Positions 44,560-48,077 of a stretch of 48,077 nucleotides of DNA are shown here, in pieces (the stretch's first letter is position 1; each line of letters opens with the position of its first letter). The notes beneath the pieces are model-generated. The model ran no database searches and had not been told where the DNA came from. It saw only the letters and a list, made by a program, of their open reading frames with translations. Source of the stretch: Cytophagaceae bacterium SCN 52-12 (GTDB lineage: Bacteria; Bacteroidota; Bacteroidia; Cytophagales; Spirosomataceae); the NCBI GenBank assembly GCA_001724175.1, contig MEDT01000038.1, positions 1 to 48,077 of the forward strand. The letters run 5' to 3'. A program made the position numbers and the translations under genes.

Positions 44560-46623
44560 CTACCACCGCCAGCCGACCTTCACCCCGCCATACCAGTTCT
44601 CTTTGGGAGCGGCATTGTAAAACCGGTTCCCGAAAGCGTTGAGGTCAAAACCCAGGGAATAGATCTCCGCTTTTACCCGCTCGGCCGAAGCGCTGACTTC
44701 CGAGAAGAGGTGTTTCCCCCAGTTTCTTTGCCAGGTCATACGCAAGTTGAACCGGTGATAAGGGCTGCTTTCGACGGTGTTGACATCATTCAGGAAAAAG
44801 CTCCCTCCGTACTGGTATACGCCGAAAACGCGGATCCCGTAAGGGAAAAGCAGGTCGGCGCCGCTGCTCTGCTCAAATCTGGGAACCCCCGGTAACGCAT
44901 TGCCGGAAATATCTTCGTCGCCCGCCTGGTATTGATGAAATGTATAATGGGTATAGGTGCCTGCGTGCCATAGCCTCAGCTCTTCCAACCACGCGCTCTT
45001 TTTCACCACCGGGTATTCCAGGCGCCACTCTACGCCGTTCTGGCGGGTCTTGCCGGCATTGACGAAGTACTCGGCTCCCTGCTCGTCCGTCCTCCTTACG
45101 ATCGTTTCATTCAGCCCGAAGCTGTAGCCGGTAACCTCGGCGGAGAACCCGTATCCGACGTACCTGAAAGTAAGCTCCTTGTTAAATCCTGCTTCCGCTT
45201 CCAGGTCTCTTCTGAATCCCCCGGCCGACGGGCGGACCTCCTGCAGGGTAGGAGGAGAAAAACCCCTGCTGAGCGAACCGGTCACCGACCAGTTGCTGCT
45301 GAAAATTTTGTTGACCGACAGCCTTGGCATGACCGCTCCGTCGAAAGTCTTTTTCAGGTCGGCATAGTCTCCCGGGAAGTAGGACTCATGCCGGTAGCTG
45401 AGAAGCGAATAGCTCAGCCCGCCGGCGAGCGTAAGCTGCCCGGGCAATACGGCTTCCAGCTGTGAAAATACGGATCCCTGCCGGGCCGAAATATCTTCGG
45501 AAGTCTGCTGAGCGCCCGGGCTTCCGCCCATATTGTCGTAGTTGCGCTGAACAGATCTCCCCGTCTGCCATTCAAACCCGCTTGTCCATATCAGCCTGGT
45601 GCTGCCTTTCTCCGCCGTATACTGCCAGCTGTTGCGCCCGCCGACACCGTGCTCCTCGCGCTTTTCGTAATTGGAAATAAAAGGGTTGGCGAAGTTGTTG
45701 GTCGATACGTACAGCCCGATCTCCTGGCTCCACTTTTCCGACAGCGCCAGCCTGTGCCCGGCGCCAAGCAGCAGGTATTTCGACGTGATGCGCGCATTCT
45801 GGGCCTCACTCCCCGGCAACGCGGGCGTTGCGGGCCGAGCCTGCCTGGGATCTGCGTCAAACTGCGCTTTATTGAGCCCGCCGGGAGTTTGGTACCATAA
45901 GTCCGAATAAGACCCCAGTATGGACAGGGTACCTTTTTTTCCGAAGTCATTGCGGGTCGTAAAAGTCAATCCTTCCCGCCGCATGCTGCTCTGGCTGCGA
46001 TAGCCGGCCTGCTCCTGGTGCCCGTATTGGATCCGGGTGGAGCCCAGCTGCAGCCCTGTATTGTAATGTCGGAAGCCGTATTGCCCTGCTCCCGCGCTCT
46101 GGGTAAGCTCGCTCTTTCCTTCTTCCCCCGCAGGACTGTACATAAGCACGACCCCGCCTGTTCCCGCGCCGTAAAGGCTGCTCCCGGGACCTTTGATCAC
46201 TTCCATCCGGTCTACGGCGCCGAAATCCAGGATATTAAGGGCGGTATTCCCGTTTACATCCGTGAATGGTATCCCGTTCCAGTAAAACTTGACATTTCTG
46301 ATCCCGAAAGGCGACCGCATCATACTCCCGCGCACCGAAAACCGGTAGCTTCCGGGCGACCTCTCCTCCATCCTGACCCCCGGGAGCGTGTTCACCGCAT
46401 TGCTCCAGGTAACAGGTGCGAAGCGGTTCAGCCCCGCAGGCGTCAGGACTCCTACCGATGCCGTGCTCTCCAGGATCGTCTTTTTCGATCCGTAGGCATT
46501 GACGGTCACCATATCCAGCCCGAGAGTCCTCAGGGTATCGGTCTGCGACACGCCGGCATGCGAAAAGAGTATACCGGTTCCGAAAACCAAAAACTGTATC
46601 CGGGAAAAAACGCTTAGTCTCAT
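44560..46623 (-). CDS. TonB-dependent outer-membrane receptor (siderophore/cobalamin-type, not SusC)
   Basis: 687 residues. Signal peptide (about 1-26, ending GVSQ), TonB-box-like DMVTVNAYG, plug domain (about 50-160, GVRMEERSPGSYRFSVRGSMM and RMEVIKGPGSSLYGAGTGG) and a 22-strand-type barrel ending in a C-terminal aromatic-Arg-Trp (GGVKVGWRW). It lacks the carboxypeptidase-regulatory domain and a SusD partner, so it resembles FecA/BtuB/FhuA-like receptors for iron complexes or vitamins. Ligand not predictable. It lies 96 bases after pheA, the gap being mostly repeat copy D, which ends at its start codon. Confidence 0.92.
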   Translation of the reverse strand: MRLSVFSRIQFLVFGTGILFSHAGVSQTDTLRTLGLDMVTVNAYGSKKTILESTASVGVLTPAGLNRFAPVTWSNAVNTLPGVRMEERSPGSYRFSVRGSMMRSPFGIRNVKFYWNGIPFTDVNGNTALNILDFGAVDRMEVIKGPGSSLYGAGTGGVVLMYSPAGEEGKSELTQSAGAGQYGFRHYNTGLQLGSTRIQYGHQEQAGYRSQSSMRREGLTFTTRNDFGKKGTLSILGSYSDLWYQTPGGLNKAQFDADPRQARPATPALPGSEAQNARITSKYLLLGAGHRLALSEKWSQEIGLYVSTNNFANPFISNYEKREEHGVGGRNSWQYTAEKGSTRLIWTSGFEWQTGRSVQRNYDNMGGSPGAQQTSEDISARQGSVFSQLEAVLPGQLTLAGGLSYSLLSYRHESYFPGDYADLKKTFDGAVMPRLSVNKIFSSNWSVTGSLSRGFSPPTLQEVRPSAGGFRRDLEAEAGFNKELTFRYVGYGFSAEVTGYSFGLNETIVRRTDEQGAEYFVNAGKTRQNGVEWRLEYPVVKKSAWLEELRLWHAGTYTHYTFHQYQAGDEDISGNALPGVPRFEQSSGADLLFPYGIRVFGVYQYGGSFFLNDVNTVESSPYHRFNLRMTWQRNWGKHLFSEVSASAERVKAEIYSLGFDLNAFGNRFYNAAPKENWYGGVKVGWRW

Positions 46624-46703
46624 GTGTATAAAAGGTTTTAGCTATCAGGTGTCAGGTGTTAGCCGTTTATACCGGCAGCTAATAGCTCACACCTAAAACC
46701 TTA
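46624..46703. repeat. Hairpin-forming intergenic repeat, copy D (pheA-TonB receptor spacer)
   Basis: Perfect 10-base arms aaggttttag (46632-46641) and ctaaaacctt (46693-46702), with further pairing of aggtgttagc against gctaatagctcacacct. It shares arms with copy C, and the 17 bases CATGTGTATAAAAGGTT at the start-codon edge are identical to copy A (9180-9196). Confidence 0.78.
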
Positions 46704-46719
46704 CGGCTGTCTGTTCCCA

Positions 46720-47793
46720 TCATCCCATACGAATATAACTTCCCAGCCACTTCAGATCCCCCTCGTGCTTCTTCATGATCTGCTCGATCACCGGATCATG
46801 CCGGTTGCCTTCAAACTCGACGAAAAACCAGAACCCGAAATCCGAGCCGTTCCTCGACGGCCGGCTTTCTATTTTGGTAAGATTGATGCCCTGGTCATTG
46901 AAGTCTTTCAGGAAGCGGAACAAAACGCCCGGCGTATTGGTATGAGGTAAATTAGCGATAATGGTAGTCTTATCGTGATCGGTAGGCTGGTTCTTAAAAT
47001 CTTTCCCCAGGATAAGAAAACGGGTACGGTTCTGATCGCTGTTTTCGATATTGTCGAACAGCACCGGGATCTTGAACAACTTTGCAGAAATGCTGGAGCA
47101 TATAGCGGCGGAAGCAGGCTCGCCGGCTGCCAGCCTGGCCGCCTTTGAAGTCGAATCGACCGGTACGAACTCCACCTCGTTTTCATCAAAATATTCCCTG
47201 AGGAATATGCTGCACTGGCGGAATGCGATATCTTTCGAGTAAATGGTTTTGATATCCCTGATCGAGTCGGCCTTCGATACGAGCGTGAAATGAATGCTGA
47301 GATAAAGCTCGGCCGCGATCAGCAGCTCCTTTTCGCGCAGCAGGTCAACGGTCTCGGGAACTATCCCCTCCTGGTTGTTTTCCACCGGCACTACTCCGAA
47401 AGCCGCCCTGCCGGTTTCGACGCTGTCAAACACCGACCGGATGGTAGGCAGCATCAGGTATTCGCTCATGCCCCCGAAACGGCTTTCGGCGGCCTGGTGC
47501 GTAAAGCTTCCTTCAGGCCCCAGGAAAGCGATCCGCTCCGGCAGCTCCAGGTTTCTCGATACGGCGAATATTTCCAGGAATATGGCTTCGATCGCCGATT
47601 TGTTAAGCAGGCCGTTGTTCTGCTGTTCCAGCCGGTGGAGAATTTCCTGCTCCCGCTCAGGCCTGTAGATCACGCTTTTCTCCGCTCTTTTTAATATGCC
47701 CACTTCCCTTACGAGCTCCATCCTTTTGTTCAGCAACGTCAGCAGCTCGTCGTCAACGGCATCTATTTTATTTCTTATTTCTTTTAAATCCAC
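46720..47793 (-). CDS. pheA: Bifunctional chorismate mutase / prephenate dehydratase
   Basis: 357 residues from a GTG start. An AroQ-type chorismate mutase (1-85, EIRNKIDAVDDELLTLLNKRMELVREVG), the prephenate dehydratase domain (about 88-265, RIAFLGPEGSFTHQAA, and the catalytic TRF in NRTRFLIL) and a C-terminal ACT domain with the phenylalanine-binding ESRPSR (about 316-321). It makes phenylpyruvate from chorismate and is feedback-inhibited by phenylalanine. Downstream of parE, upstream of the TonB receptor. Confidence 0.96.
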   Translation of the reverse strand: MDLKEIRNKIDAVDDELLTLLNKRMELVREVGILKRAEKSVIYRPEREQEILHRLEQQNNGLLNKSAIEAIFLEIFAVSRNLELPERIAFLGPEGSFTHQAAESRFGGMSEYLMLPTIRSVFDSVETGRAAFGVVPVENNQEGIVPETVDLLREKELLIAAELYLSIHFTLVSKADSIRDIKTIYSKDIAFRQCSIFLREYFDENEVEFVPVDSTSKAARLAAGEPASAAICSSISAKLFKIPVLFDNIENSDQNRTRFLILGKDFKNQPTDHDKTTIIANLPHTNTPGVLFRFLKDFNDQGINLTKIESRPSRNGSDFGFWFFVEFEGNRHDPVIEQIMKKHEGDLKWLGSYIRMG

Positions 47794-47822
47794 CCTGGTT
47801 GTTTTTGAAATTTTTAAATTCG

Positions 47823-47852
47823 GGCAGAGGTGCGATGCATCGCGCCTCTGCC
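47823..47852. terminator. Hairpin after parE
   Basis: 14-base stem ggcagaggtgcgat/atcgcgcctctgcc with one G-T wobble and a 2-base loop, directly past the parE stop. Followed on the minus strand by CGAATTTAAAAATTT, a weak T-run. Probable 3' end or attenuator before pheA. Confidence 0.55.
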
Positions 47853-47856
47853 TACG

Positions 47857-48077
47857 TTATGCCGCACCGGATAATTCATCCTGGTTTTTCTCGATCCTCA
47901 GGTTTTCGATGATATTCTTTTGCCGGTCGGGCGTATTCTTACCCATGTAATAAGTAAGGATCTTCTGTATAGAATCCTCCTTGTCCAGGAAGATAGGCTC
48001 GAGCCGCATGTCCTCCCCGATGAATTTTCCAAACTCGTCGGGCGAGATCTCTCCCAGTCCTTTAAACCTGGTGATCT
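47857..48077 (-). CDS. parE: DNA topoisomerase IV subunit B, C-terminal end (5' part outside window)
   Basis: The last 72 residues of a type II topoisomerase B subunit: [56 protein letters not shown], stop TAA. The RFKGLGE(I)SP motif is in the TOPRIM-proximal part of GyrB/ParE, and the EFGKFIG and MGKNTPDRQ tail fit the ParE-like group of Bacteroidota better than GyrB. With ParA/C it would decatenate chromosomes. Partial; the subunit name is somewhat less certain than the family. Confidence 0.85.
   Translation of the reverse strand, partial: ITRFKGLGEISPDEFGKFIGEDMRLEPIFLDKEDSIQKILTYYMGKNTPDRQKNIIENLRIEKNQDELSGAA

Overview
The window comes from a Bacteroidota chromosome, most likely the order Cytophagales. 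Three things point there: a SusC/SusD pair with an ECF sigma factor and a FecR anti-sigma factor, promoters of the TTG-N19/20-TAnnTTTG type in front of rplC, fusA and rpsH, and start codons without Shine-Dalgarno sequences. The genus cannot be fixed from the sequence alone. I see no insertion sequence, prophage, CRISPR array, tRNA or rRNA gene.

Layout. (1) 1-11439 is a polysaccharide-utilisation type locus. An ECF sigma factor and FecR (minus strand) precede a SusC receptor with a signalling STN domain, SusD and a secreted FAD oxidoreductase with a golvesin-like C-terminus. A second SusC that lacks the STN domain runs off the left edge. A GH125 exo-alpha-mannosidase is read divergently from the sigma gene. 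(2) 11496-14748 is the membrane half of an F-type ATP synthase (atpZ, an AtpI-like gene, atpB, atpE, atpF, atpH), closed by a strong terminator with no atpA or atpG after it. (3) 14868-22751 holds single genes: two methyltransferases, a membrane-anchored NUC1-type nuclease, a BaiN/HI0933 flavoprotein, an FtsX-type ABC permease and carA. (4) 22910-41281 is the translation block on the minus strand: fusA-rpsJ, a terminator, then rplC to rplQ with secY, map, infA and rpoA. (5) 41600-48077 holds a PlsC-type acyltransferase, an M48 lipoprotein protease, a DUF983 protein, a TonB receptor, pheA and the 3' end of parE.

How the parts work together. The sugar locus looks like a signal-controlled uptake system: the STN domain of SusC would signal through FecR to the sigma factor, SusCD would import glycan, and GH125 suggests alpha-mannosides as substrate. 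The translation block is split into at least three transcription units by a terminator between rpsJ and rplC and a candidate promoter before rpsH.

Points worth a second look: a family of hairpin-forming intergenic repeats of about 65-110 bases that fill spacers between co-directional genes, some ending directly at start codons (sigma-FecR, rplP-rpmC, rpoA-rplQ, pheA-TonB receptor); an L17 protein twice the usual length with an added helix-hairpin-helix-like domain; an S3 protein with an RG/G-rich tail; the loss of the STN domain in the second SusC; and twin hairpins with identical CAATAGG loops between atpE and atpF.
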